This document shows, one piece after another, positions 26,571-34,845 of a stretch of DNA of 64,000 nt. Source of the DNA: Akkermansia massiliensis. Lineage in GTDB: Bacteria > Verrucomicrobiota > Verrucomicrobiia > Verrucomicrobiales > Akkermansiaceae. The stretch covers positions 1,054,001 through 1,118,000 of the forward strand of contig NZ_JAMGSI010000002.1 in assembly GCF_023516715.1 (NCBI RefSeq), given 5' to 3'. Below the pieces are notes generated by a model. The model searched no databases and had not been told where the DNA came from. It worked only from the letters and a program-made list of their open reading frames with translations. Made by a program: the position numbers and the translations under genes. How positions within the stretch are numbered: the stretch's first letter is position 1; each line of letters begins with the position of its first letter.

Positions 26571-29500
26571 ATGAACAACACTTTCAACATCGGCGCCATG
26601 GACACCGTCTACCCCTTCATTCCCATGTACCCCAACGGACAGCCCCAGGGCAACTTCCTGGTCAACGGCCTCTCCGCTCCTGTCCTTATCCCCAAACGCG
26701 CTGCTTCCTCCTCCTCCCGCCACGAATGGTTCGGATACCTCAAGGTCATGGCTCCCGCCACCTGTTTTCTCCACCTCCACGCCCACTCTTCTATCTCCCT
26801 TTCCATTCCCGCCAAGGATCTGGAACTCTCCACGGAGGCCGGATCTTCCGCTCCTCTCTGTCGCCAGATCCAGTTCGAACAGGGATACTACTGGTGCCAC
26901 ATCGTCCATCAACACCAGCCCGACCAGGGGTCGGAAGCCGAGTTCTGCATTGCCCTGATATGCGACAAGGAAGGCGAGCCCGACCTGGACTATTACCTGC
27001 TGGCGGAAAACACGCCTGCCGGCAAAGAAGGAGAAACCGTGCTAACCCTGGTCAACCTGTACCAGGAAGAGGAGGAAGGGAACTCGTCTAGCAGTTCCTC
27101 GGCAGGGGGAGGAGATTCCTTTGAGTTTGACCCCAAGCCCAGCAGCAGTTCGAGCTCTTCCTCCTCGAGCAGTTCGTCTTCCAGCTCCTGGCAGAGTTCT
27201 TCGGCTCCCGAGCCTCCGGATTCTTCCAGCAGCGCTCCATCGTCTTCCAGTTCGTCGTCTTCCAGTTCGTCGTCTTCCAGTTCGTCGTCTTCCAGTTCGT
27301 CGTCTTCCAGTTCGTCGTCTTCCAGTTCGTCGTCTTCCAGCAGTTCGAGTTCTTCCTCGTCATCTTCTTCCAGCAGCTGGTCGTCTTCCAGTTTCCACAG
27401 CAGTTCCTTGGTGCCTGAAACACCAACTTCCTCCAGCAGCGCTCCGTCTTCCAGCTCTTCCTCGAGCAGTTCCAGCAGTTCTTCTTCCAGTTCGTCGTCC
27501 TCCAGCAGTTCGAGTTCTTCGTCCTCAAGTTCCTTGAGTAGCTCCAGCTCTTCCTCGTCAAGCAGTTCTTCCTGGTCCTCGTCAAGTTCATCGAGTTCTT
27601 CCAGCTCTAGTTCCTCTTCCAGCAGTAGTTCCAGTTCCCTCTCTTCTTCCTCCAGCGAGCCGGAGGAAGGCGGTTGCCCGTGCCCCTGTTCCTGTGATTG
27701 CGACGAAGACATCGAACAGTCCGATTGCAGCAAGAACACCTCCCATTTCTTCGGCGGCAACCCGGATGGAGCCGACGACTGCGAAGGCTTACTGGAAGTA
27801 GGAACCGGAGACTCAGGAGGGGCAGGAGGAAGTAATTTCCCCGTTCCCCGCACCCTTGCCGAACCTTCCGCCCTCTCTTCCATCACCCTGCGCTACAAGC
27901 ACCCTCTCGAATGGAGCGCCTCCTGCAATCCCGAAACCGGACAGATCTCCGTCAAACGACCCACGGGCAGTTCCATCTCCTTCCAGAGTTCTGACGGCCA
28001 TGCCGAAGCCTCCGTCTCCGGAAGTTCGCGCAAGTTGAACTACAAGGTTCAGAAGCTGAATGCCGACAAGTCTCCCTGCACCGGCGGCTCTCCCGCCTAT
28101 CTGGACATGGTCCAGAGCAATGGGCGCACCCTGCGCTTCTCGGCAGCCACCGGAAAGGTCGTCTCCATGGTTTCCGCCTCCGGCGTGGAAACCACGGCGG
28201 AAGATTATTCCCGGCAGATGAAGGTGAACCGCCATCCTTCCACGGGAGCCATTCAAAGCATCTGGTCCAAGTCCCAGGGACTGCTCCAGGCGGTTGGGGA
28301 AGGCAACAGGCTCACCCTGGAATGGTACGCTCCCGGCCAGGTGAGCAAGAATGCGCGCGGCTTTGCCGGCACTGGAACTCCTTACAAGACGGTCAGCTAT
28401 GAATTGAGTGACGACCAGGGCGTGCAGGTGATGGATATCGCCGAACAGAGGGAAGGGATGCCTGTCTTCCGGACGCAGCGAAGGACGGAAGGCAACAAGG
28501 TGACGACCATTCAGGGAGAGGGGGATGAGCGCACCGTGCGAACGGTGGAGAAAAATGTCCTCCCCGGAGGCAAATGGGAAATGATTGAGAGCTTGCGCGG
28601 CATCGACGAGGAAACGCCTTCTTCCTGTACCCGCACGGTGAAGAAGTACACCGACGGGGGCTGGCTGACTATCAGCCGGACGGAGGGATACAACACACCT
28701 CTGGCCCGAACCACCCTCTATACCTATAACGACCAGTTCCGGGTGTCTCTGGAGATCAAGCCCGACGGCGGTTACACGCGCTACGAGTACGATGACCAGG
28801 GCAGAACCGTGCTTTCCGCTGCTCCCTGGGCCGGAGGCGGGGAGAGAGGGACCCGAACCACTTACGCCGACTTGCGCTTTAACGACTTCAGGCCAGCCAC
28901 GGAAACTAAGGTGGTCATTGCCGAGGATGGAACGGAAACGGAACTTCTCAAGCGCACTTACACGTATGAAGACAGTCCGCAGGTCAGCCGCACCACGGTG
29001 AAGGAAACGGCGTTGGGGTCGGAAAACACACATATCAGTATCTCTGAAACCTACGGCGAGGCGGCGGAGTATCCCTACGCCCGGGGCAGGCGGAAGATGA
29101 GCCAGGGCGTCAATGGCGTCCAGAGGGTTTATTCCTATGAAGCAGCCGCGGAATACGGAGCCCTCCACAAGGAGACGGAGACCGTGCAGGCCAACGGAAG
29201 CATCGTTCCGGGACAAAGTACACGAAACGTGCAATACATCGCTGAAAACGGCGCCACCACCAGGAAAGAACAATACGTTCACACCGGAGAGGACTGGTCG
29301 CTGATTGCCTCGGAGGACTACGAGTACGATGACGAACAGAGGCTCGTCAAGACGACGAAGGGCAACGGGCGCACCAGCACGACGGAATGGATGTGCTGTG
29401 GCCCGTTGAGGGAAACTGACGAAGACGGCATCACCACCAGCTACGGCTACAACTCGGCCAAGCAGCTGGAGGAAACCATTCGCTCGGCGACGGAAACCAC

Positions 29501-32500
29501 TCCGGAAACAATTACTTCCTACAGCTATGATGCGGCGGGAAGAAAGGTTTCGACACGCCGCGACATAGGAGCCATGACCACGGTAGAAGGGGCGCAGTAC
29601 GACGATCTGGGACGAGTAGTTTCCTCTACGGATATACTTGGCAGAGTGACACGAACGGAATACAGAGAGGACTACCTTACAACAACCATCACTACTCCTT
29701 CGGGAGCCACACTACTTACCAAGAGGTACTATGACGGGACTACCATCTTACAAGGCGGAACCGGCCAGCGAGAGATGGAGACCCGGCTGGAGCTGACAGA
29801 AGAAGGCATCCTGACCACCACTTTGTCCAAAGGAGCCATTCTCTCACGCAATCTGGAAAACGGTTTTGGCCAAACCGTCCGGCAGGAACAACCCAATACG
29901 AAGGGGGGATTCGTAACAACCAGGAATGCCTACAATGAGAAAGGACTGCTCGTACACACCCAAAAGGAAGATTTGGCACCCACGGTCACCACTTACAGTG
30001 AACTGGGGCAAGCCATAAGACGAACTGTTCTCTTGGACACTCTCCATCCGGAGGATACTTCAAAAAACAGGATATCGGAAACCTCATCCTGCTTCCGGGT
30101 TCGGGAAGACGGCATCTACCAGGTGCACACTTCCACTACCTACAATGCCGACGGTTGCCCCCTCACTCAAACCACGGAGAATATGATTTCCAGGCTCAGT
30201 GCAATTCTGGAAAACAAATCCATCACCACAGACGTCTACGGGCAGCAGAGCATCCAGTGGACGGAGTATACCGCTCCGACTAAACGCGCCCGGTTCAACC
30301 AGATTCCGACTTCGGATATTATAGCCGAATCTGTCATCGTAGACGGCTTTATGGTAAGTCAAACGAATCACACCGGCATCCATGCCTCACAGCAGCGCTT
30401 CTATATCTCCACAGGCATGATTCTAGAAAAAACCGACGGCCGCGGCAACACTACTATTGAGGAAACGGATCTTGCAGGACGTACTGTCAAGATCACGGAC
30501 GCATCCGGCACCATGACCACCACCAGCTACCTTCCCTGCTGCAATGCCGTGGCTTCCATCACCGACGGGCTGGGAGGCACTACCTGCTATTCCTACGACA
30601 TCCGCGGCAGAAAGATAGCCGAGTACGGCACCGCCATTCAGCCGGCCTGTTTCGCCTACGACGAAGCCGATCACATGGTGGCGTTGACTACTTTCAGGAT
30701 GGATGAAGGGGATATTACGAATAATCCTTCCGGCCGTACTGACGGAGACACCACCACTTGGCTCTACCACGTGGCTACGGGGCTGGAACTTAAGAAGACC
30801 TATGCAGACGGGTCCTGTGTCTCCAAAACCTACGACGGACTCAACCGTCTGGAGACATTGACCAAGGCCAGAGGGATCGTCGCTAGCTATATCTACGCGC
30901 CATTGACCGGAGAACTTGTCTCCATTTCTCACAGCGATGAAACCATATCCTGGCTCTATTCTTATAACCATCTAGGTCAAGTGGTCTCTATCTCCGATGC
31001 CTCCGGCATCAGGGAATTTTCCTACGATTCCTACGGCCGCATGATCCAGGACACTTTCTTTGGAGGTGTGGAAAGCTGCACTCAGGAAGAATACGATGCC
31101 CAGGGGCGTTCCAACGGATATCGCCTGATGCTCGGCACACGCACCGTGCAGCACTCCCATCTTGACTATGACCATCAGGGTGGCATTATTAGGATGAATC
31201 TGGAAGGACTGGAGTCTTCCTTTACCTGGCGGTACGATCCAACCAGCGGCTTCCTCAACCATCTCACCTACCCCAATGGCATGGTCCGCAGCAATACTTA
31301 CCATCCCAGGCTCAACCTCGTAACCGCCATCGGTTACAGGAAGGGCGCGGATGGCGAATTGGCGGCCGGCCACGAATACGACTACGACGCGCTGATGCGT
31401 CCCACTCAACGCCGGGACTCATGGGATGCTGCCACTCCTGCGACGATAAGAGATTTTACCTATAACAAACGCAGTGAACTGGTCAAAGATCAAATCCGGC
31501 AGGGTGGGAGCTTCAACTATCGGTACGATAACATTGGCAACCGCAAGACTGTTCAGGAACTGGAAGAGGAAGTCTCGTATGCGGCCAATAGCCTCAATCA
31601 GTACATGGACATGACCGTGAATGAAGTTTCATTCACTCCCACTTACGATGCAGATGGCAACCAGACCCGCATCAGGACCTCGACAGGTATCTGGGAAATC
31701 AGTTACGACGCCAACGACCGCCCCGTTGTCTTCACCAGCCAGGATGGCCGAACGGCCATCACTTGCGGCTACGACTACCAGGGAAGGCGCTTCGAGAAGA
31801 AAGTCACCGTCAATGGAACAATATCCAGCCATTGCTGGTACTTGTACCGAGGCTATTTGCAGGTAGCCGAGCTGGATTTGATGCATCCTGAACCTTTGCT
31901 GGTAAAAAGCTATTTGTGGGATCCGACGGAACCGACCGCTACACGCGTTCTGATGTTGACTAATTGGAAAAACGGTGGAACAACCATTGATCAGCATCTT
32001 TGCTTCATGCACGATGCATTGAAAAATGTCACTTCTATCTTTGATGATTACCAAACGCGAAGAGCTCGCTATGAGTATGCACCCTTTGGCAGACTTATTG
32101 TGGCAGAGAGAAACATGGCTCAGGAAAGTAGGTTCCGCTTTTCTTGCGAGTACATGGATGACGAACTGGGACTCGTTTACTACAATTACCGCCACCTCAA
32201 TCCCACAGACGGAAGATGGATCAACAGGGATCCCATTCAGGAACAAGGAGGTTGGAATTTGTATGCATTTATTAGGAATAGAATTAACATAGAAGTGGAT
32301 TTATTAGGTAAAATACCCCCCTACAATGGAGGTGCTTCTGGAATCGTTGAAGTTCCTATTTTTCCTCCTGCACCAACACCTCCTGCACCAACACCTCCTG
32401 CACCAACACCTCCGCAAGAAGGATGTTCAATCCAAATTTGTTGCAGGCCTGTAGCGGTCTTTAGCAGAGCCCATTGCGTGATCAGGTTTGTCTCTTCGTC

Positions 32501-32969
32501 AGGCCCCTCCAGAGGATGTAGAGGAGGTCCTACAGGAAGAGGAAAAAGTAGCGGTGCTGGTGGTAGTAGCGGTAGTAGCGGTAGTGGTAACGGAAATGGA
32601 CAAAGCTCTCATTGTAAGGGATGTTGTGGCTCATGGGGGAATGTCATTGGAGGATGTGGTTCGATTTCAAATGGAACGGATCCTCTCAGCGTAGGTATCA
32701 CTGAAGATCTTAATGATGCCGAAAGCAATCCTGATCGTTGTGAGACTGTAGCTATCGTGAGTGAAAGAATGTGTTCAATAGCCTATAGTTGTATCCAAAA
32801 AGAAATGGAAAAAATAAATCAAGAATGTTATATCTATAAGCCTTTAGGCAATAACAGCAATACAACATGGAAAACTGCTTATAGGAATTGTATTGGCGGT
32901 GATTATGATCCTCCAGAATCTCAACCAGGAAATGATGAATTCGACGAAAATGAAAAATGTAAGAAATAA
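26571..32969 (+). CDS. Rhs/YD-repeat polymorphic toxin-like protein with polyserine linker
   Basis: A 2132-residue protein. ATG at 26571 is preferred to TTG at 26547. There is no signal peptide. Residues 1-170 form a beta-rich N-terminal domain. Residues about 171-365 are nearly pure Ser with a few Pro/Trp/Glu breaks, followed by a Cys-rich knot (CPCPCSCDCDEDIEQSDC, 368-386). From about 420 to 1910 run YD/Rhs repeats, ending in the core signature (RARYEYAPFGRL, YMDDELGLVYYNYRHLNPTDGRWINRDPI). After DLLG (about 1913) comes a PAPTP-repeat hinge and a variable tip with 15 cysteines, the likely effector. Rhs proteins encapsulate such tips for delivery to neighbours. The GC content falls sharply in the tip, which is typical of exchange. 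Confidence 0.88.
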   Translation: MNNTFNIGAMDTVYPFIPMYPNGQPQGNFLVNGLSAPVLIPKRAASSSSRHEWFGYLKVMAPATCFLHLHAHSSISLSIPAKDLELSTEAGSSAPLCRQIQFEQGYYWCHIVHQHQPDQGSEAEFCIALICDKEGEPDLDYYLLAENTPAGKEGETVLTLVNLYQEEEEGNSSSSSSAGGGDSFEFDPKPSSSSSSSSSSSSSSSSWQSSSAPEPPDSSSSAPSSSSSSSSSSSSSSSSSSSSSSSSSSSSSSSSSSSSSSSSSSSSSSWSSSSFHSSSLVPETPTSSSSAPSSSSSSSSSSSSSSSSSSSSSSSSSSSSSLSSSSSSSSSSSSWSSSSSSSSSSSSSSSSSSSSSLSSSSSEPEEGGCPCPCSCDCDEDIEQSDCSKNTSHFFGGNPDGADDCEGLLEVGTGDSGGAGGSNFPVPRTLAEPSALSSITLRYKHPLEWSASCNPETGQISVKRPTGSSISFQSSDGHAEASVSGSSRKLNYKVQKLNADKSPCTGGSPAYLDMVQSNGRTLRFSAATGKVVSMVSASGVETTAEDYSRQMKVNRHPSTGAIQSIWSKSQGLLQAVGEGNRLTLEWYAPGQVSKNARGFAGTGTPYKTVSYELSDDQGVQVMDIAEQREGMPVFRTQRRTEGNKVTTIQGEGDERTVRTVEKNVLPGGKWEMIESLRGIDEETPSSCTRTVKKYTDGGWLTISRTEGYNTPLARTTLYTYNDQFRVSLEIKPDGGYTRYEYDDQGRTVLSAAPWAGGGERGTRTTYADLRFNDFRPATETKVVIAEDGTETELLKRTYTYEDSPQVSRTTVKETALGSENTHISISETYGEAAEYPYARGRRKMSQGVNGVQRVYSYEAAAEYGALHKETETVQANGSIVPGQSTRNVQYIAENGATTRKEQYVHTGEDWSLIASEDYEYDDEQRLVKTTKGNGRTSTTEWMCCGPLRETDEDGITTSYGYNSAKQLEETIRSATETTPETITSYSYDAAGRKVSTRRDIGAMTTVEGAQYDDLGRVVSSTDILGRVTRTEYREDYLTTTITTPSGATLLTKRYYDGTTILQGGTGQREMETRLELTEEGILTTTLSKGAILSRNLENGFGQTVRQEQPNTKGGFVTTRNAYNEKGLLVHTQKEDLAPTVTTYSELGQAIRRTVLLDTLHPEDTSKNRISETSSCFRVREDGIYQVHTSTTYNADGCPLTQTTENMISRLSAILENKSITTDVYGQQSIQWTEYTAPTKRARFNQIPTSDIIAESVIVDGFMVSQTNHTGIHASQQRFYISTGMILEKTDGRGNTTIEETDLAGRTVKITDASGTMTTTSYLPCCNAVASITDGLGGTTCYSYDIRGRKIAEYGTAIQPACFAYDEADHMVALTTFRMDEGDITNNPSGRTDGDTTTWLYHVATGLELKKTYADGSCVSKTYDGLNRLETLTKARGIVASYIYAPLTGELVSISHSDETISWLYSYNHLGQVVSISDASGIREFSYDSYGRMIQDTFFGGVESCTQEEYDAQGRSNGYRLMLGTRTVQHSHLDYDHQGGIIRMNLEGLESSFTWRYDPTSGFLNHLTYPNGMVRSNTYHPRLNLVTAIGYRKGADGELAAGHEYDYDALMRPTQRRDSWDAATPATIRDFTYNKRSELVKDQIRQGGSFNYRYDNIGNRKTVQELEEEVSYAANSLNQYMDMTVNEVSFTPTYDADGNQTRIRTSTGIWEISYDANDRPVVFTSQDGRTAITCGYDYQGRRFEKKVTVNGTISSHCWYLYRGYLQVAELDLMHPEPLLVKSYLWDPTEPTATRVLMLTNWKNGGTTIDQHLCFMHDALKNVTSIFDDYQTRRARYEYAPFGRLIVAERNMAQESRFRFSCEYMDDELGLVYYNYRHLNPTDGRWINRDPIQEQGGWNLYAFIRNRINIEVDLLGKIPPYNGGASGIVEVPIFPPAPTPPAPTPPAPTPPQEGCSIQICCRPVAVFSRAHCVIRFVSSSGPSRGCRGGPTGRGKSSGAGGSSGSSGSGNGNGQSSHCKGCCGSWGNVIGGCGSISNGTDPLSVGITEDLNDAESNPDRCETVAIVSERMCSIAYSCIQKEMEKINQECYIYKPLGNNSNTTWKTAYRNCIGGDYDPPESQPGNDEFDENEKCKK
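27082..27660 (+). repeat. Polyserine-coding low-complexity tract with a 15-bp tandem array
   Basis: About 190 codons, nearly all Ser using mixed TCN/AGY codons. At 27240-27340 the unit TCGTCTTCCAGTTCG repeats six times perfectly plus a partial seventh. The unit keeps frame (five Ser), so copy-number changes would only alter linker length. Confidence 0.9.
32312..32966 (+). other. Variable C-terminal tip (CT1) of the Rhs protein
   Basis: The section downstream of the conserved VDLLG junction. A 15-bp repeat (CCTCCTGCACCAACA, three copies around 32364-32411) encodes PAPTP units. A Cys/Gly/Ser-rich part and a helical end with DRCETVAIVSERMCSIAYSC follow. The 15 Cys suggest disulfide stabilisation or metal binding. 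No known nuclease or peptidase motif is recognised. Confidence 0.6.
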
Positions 32970-33468
32970 GATTCTAATTATTTTATTAATTTTAATTCCT
33001 TTTTCTTTAATGAATTTATTTGGAAAAGAGCAATTGGAAGTAACCATAAAAAATCAAGACGAGATACCTGTAAAGGCTTTCATCTCTCTTGAGAGAGATA
33101 ATTCGTTTTTTCAAAAAATTATTAATCCTGTTGGTTCTTTTTATCATAATAAAAGCACTATCTATACGGAAGATATCAAGGGAAAGGGAAAATTGAAAAA
33201 TATTCGAAATGGTGACCGATTGGTATTATTTACGAATAGGAGTATATTGCCGATTCAGTTGCAATTAAAAGGGAAGGATATTTATCAATTTACGTTGAAT
33301 TCCACCGACTTGCCTCCGTTGCCAGAAGAAAATGGAATGAAACGTGATCCGGATTGTGTTCTTTTCACTTTTGAAATTCAAGATATGTCAATTAAATTGC
33401 TCCATATTGAATACGCTTGGTCAGCAGAAGGGAATCAACGATGTAAAGCTATGGAATTGACAAAATGA
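32950..33468 (+). CDS. Candidate immunity protein for the Rhs CT1 tip
   Basis: A 172-residue product with an N-terminal hydrophobic signal or anchor (KILIILLILIPFSLMNLFG) and a beta-rich exported part (LEVTIKNQDEIPVKAFISL; RDPDCVLFTFEIQDMSIKLL). No family recognised. ATG at 32950 lies inside the last 20 bp of the Rhs gene, so translation is coupled. Its position directly behind a variable tip, small size and low GC are those of polymorphic-toxin immunity genes; this role is inferred from context only. Periplasmic location would suit a toxin acting there. Confidence 0.55.
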   Translation: MKNVRNKILIILLILIPFSLMNLFGKEQLEVTIKNQDEIPVKAFISLERDNSFFQKIINPVGSFYHNKSTIYTEDIKGKGKLKNIRNGDRLVLFTNRSILPIQLQLKGKDIYQFTLNSTDLPPLPEENGMKRDPDCVLFTFEIQDMSIKLLHIEYAWSAEGNQRCKAMELTK

Positions 33469-34014
33469 TAGGTATGGTTCGTCCTGAAAAAGCGTTACAG
33501 GGTTAGACGTAAGATTTTAATATTTCCAAACCCTCCGGAAAGTTGCATTTTCCGGAGGGTTTGCTTTTGCTGATTTATAGCAGATAGCTTTGCTGGGTTG
33601 TATAGCCGTTCCGGTGTTTTTGAGGAATCTATATACTTGACTAATGAGACTATTTTACATCTTTTTATTATTTGAAGGTGAACAATTTTTGAATGATATA
33701 CTTAGAAATTTATATCATTAAATTTTAATAATAATTCACAGTTTCTTTCCATTTTTTATTTATTGGATTTAATGAAAAGAGAGATGCCCGGTTTGGACGA
33801 ATCAGATGACTATTTAAGGATGATTAGTCAAGTATGTAGGTTTCAAATATTCCTGTCGTTGTTTTGGATATTCTTCAAATGCCGCACCAGTTTAAAAGCC
33901 AGGCTTGGCGATTGTTACAATAGCTGTGGTGGACCGATCGAAAGTCAAACCAGGCAGAGAGGAAACTTTTGATATTAATGCGACAATATCAGAAATTTTG
34001 TATGCCACCCTTGG
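33469..34014. other. AT-rich interval after the Rhs/immunity pair
   Basis: No supported gene in 546 bp apart from the terminator at 33528-33568. A 66-codon open frame from ATG 33772 (MKREMPGLDESDDYLRMISQ) has no recognisable features and is not called. Confidence 0.5.
33528..33568 (+). terminator. Intrinsic terminator of the Rhs/immunity transcript
   Basis: A perfect 14-bp stem, AAACCCTCCGGAAA (33528-33541) with TTTCCGGAGGGTTT (33549-33562), 7-nt loop, then GCTTTT. Confidence 0.88.
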
Positions 34015-34529
34015 TCATTCTTTTTCATAAGGCGCCAGCTCCAACTGGCCCAACGTGTCGGGGCGCCCTTTCAGGGCCATGCGCTTGAGGTGTTTGGCGA
34101 AGGCGGGGCGGCGGTGGTACTTTCCCACAACCTCTCCCGTCGTTTTCAGGCGCAGAAGGTACTTGTATGTGGTGACGCGGATGGCGTCCGGTTTGGCGGC
34201 GGCGCAGGGAACGGCCCCTATTTCCCGGCAGATTTGTTTCCACCGCGGGCCGTGGGTGCGTTCTCCGTGGCGTGTCCAGGCCAGGGCGTGGGCTATCTCA
34301 TGCAGGATGGTGTCACGGATTTCATGGGGGCTTCCAGATTGGCGCGGACAAAGTGGACGGAGAGGGAGATGCTTTTTTCCAGCAGGCGGCATACGCCCAG
34401 CCGCCTGCGGGCACGGTCCCAGCCGAATTTCCAATCCGGGAGGTCCAGTTCATCCATTTTCAGGCGGGCATAAATTTCAATGTCCCGGAAGCTGTCGCGG
34501 TTGCCGGATTGGAGGTTCCCGATGGTCAT
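34015..34529 (-). pseudogene. Frameshifted duplicate of the SprT-like metalloprotease gene
   Basis: Nearly identical to the intact gene at 38359-38889. One G is missing from a G run (five G at 34326-34330 against six in the intact copy), which shifts frame right after NLEAP and splits the product. The HEIAH active-site half (on the 34015-34434 frame) and the N-terminal half (34293-34529) are therefore in different frames. Translation from ATG at 34529 would stop before the active site. Confidence 0.85.
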
Positions 34530-34845
34530 GCTGCGGGGAGAGCATAGCACGGAGTGTGGGGAGGAAATACGGAGAAGGTCATCATGACGGAGTTGCCGCG
34601 GAGGGTATGGTTTTTTTACGGAAACAGACGTTTTTCTTTGCGGAATCGCGGAAAAAGAAAGCATGCGGAAAGGTTGAAGGGCAGGGCTCCGTAATAGGGG
34701 ATATCACTATGATTTCAGCTTCCGGTACCAAGCCGCAGAGGATTGCGGCCATTGACGCCCTGCGGGTTTTTGACATGTTTTTCCTGACGGGGGGCTGGCC
34801 CTGGTAGTGGCCGGCATCAATCTTTTTTATGACCAGAGCCCCGCA
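34029..34845. repeat. Copy 1 of a duplicated sprT-nagX block
   Basis: Corresponds to 38388-39205 with high identity over about 800 bp, including the end of the SprT-like gene, the divergent intergenic region and the first 45 or so codons of the DUF5009/HGSNAT-like gene. Copy 1 ends at GAGCCCCGCA, where Rhs sequence begins. Confidence 0.85.
34709..34845 (+). pseudogene. Truncated 5' end of the DUF5009/HGSNAT-like gene
   Basis: Starts MISASGTKPQRIAAIDALR, matching the intact gene at 39068. A one-base deletion (GGCTGG for GGCTTGG near 34792-34797) shifts it to a stop at 34805-34807. Homology continues to about 34845 and then jumps into Rhs sequence. The conserved G of DALRG is also V here. Confidence 0.85.

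Noticed and set aside
27240-27340. Regular 15-bp repeats considered as a CRISPR or minisatellite array
   Set aside because: There are no spacers; the units are contiguous and encode Ser in frame within the Rhs gene.
26993-27886. Minus-strand Glu/Leu/Asp-rich open frame opposite the polyserine tract
   Set aside because: It is the complement of serine codons (ELE/DDELE repeats) with no start or family features; the plus-strand Rhs frame explains the sequence.
33772-33972. Small plus-strand frame MKREMPGLDESDD...
   Set aside because: No ribosome site, no homology that I recognise, in AT-rich sequence between a terminator and a pseudogene; could be a relic but cannot be supported.
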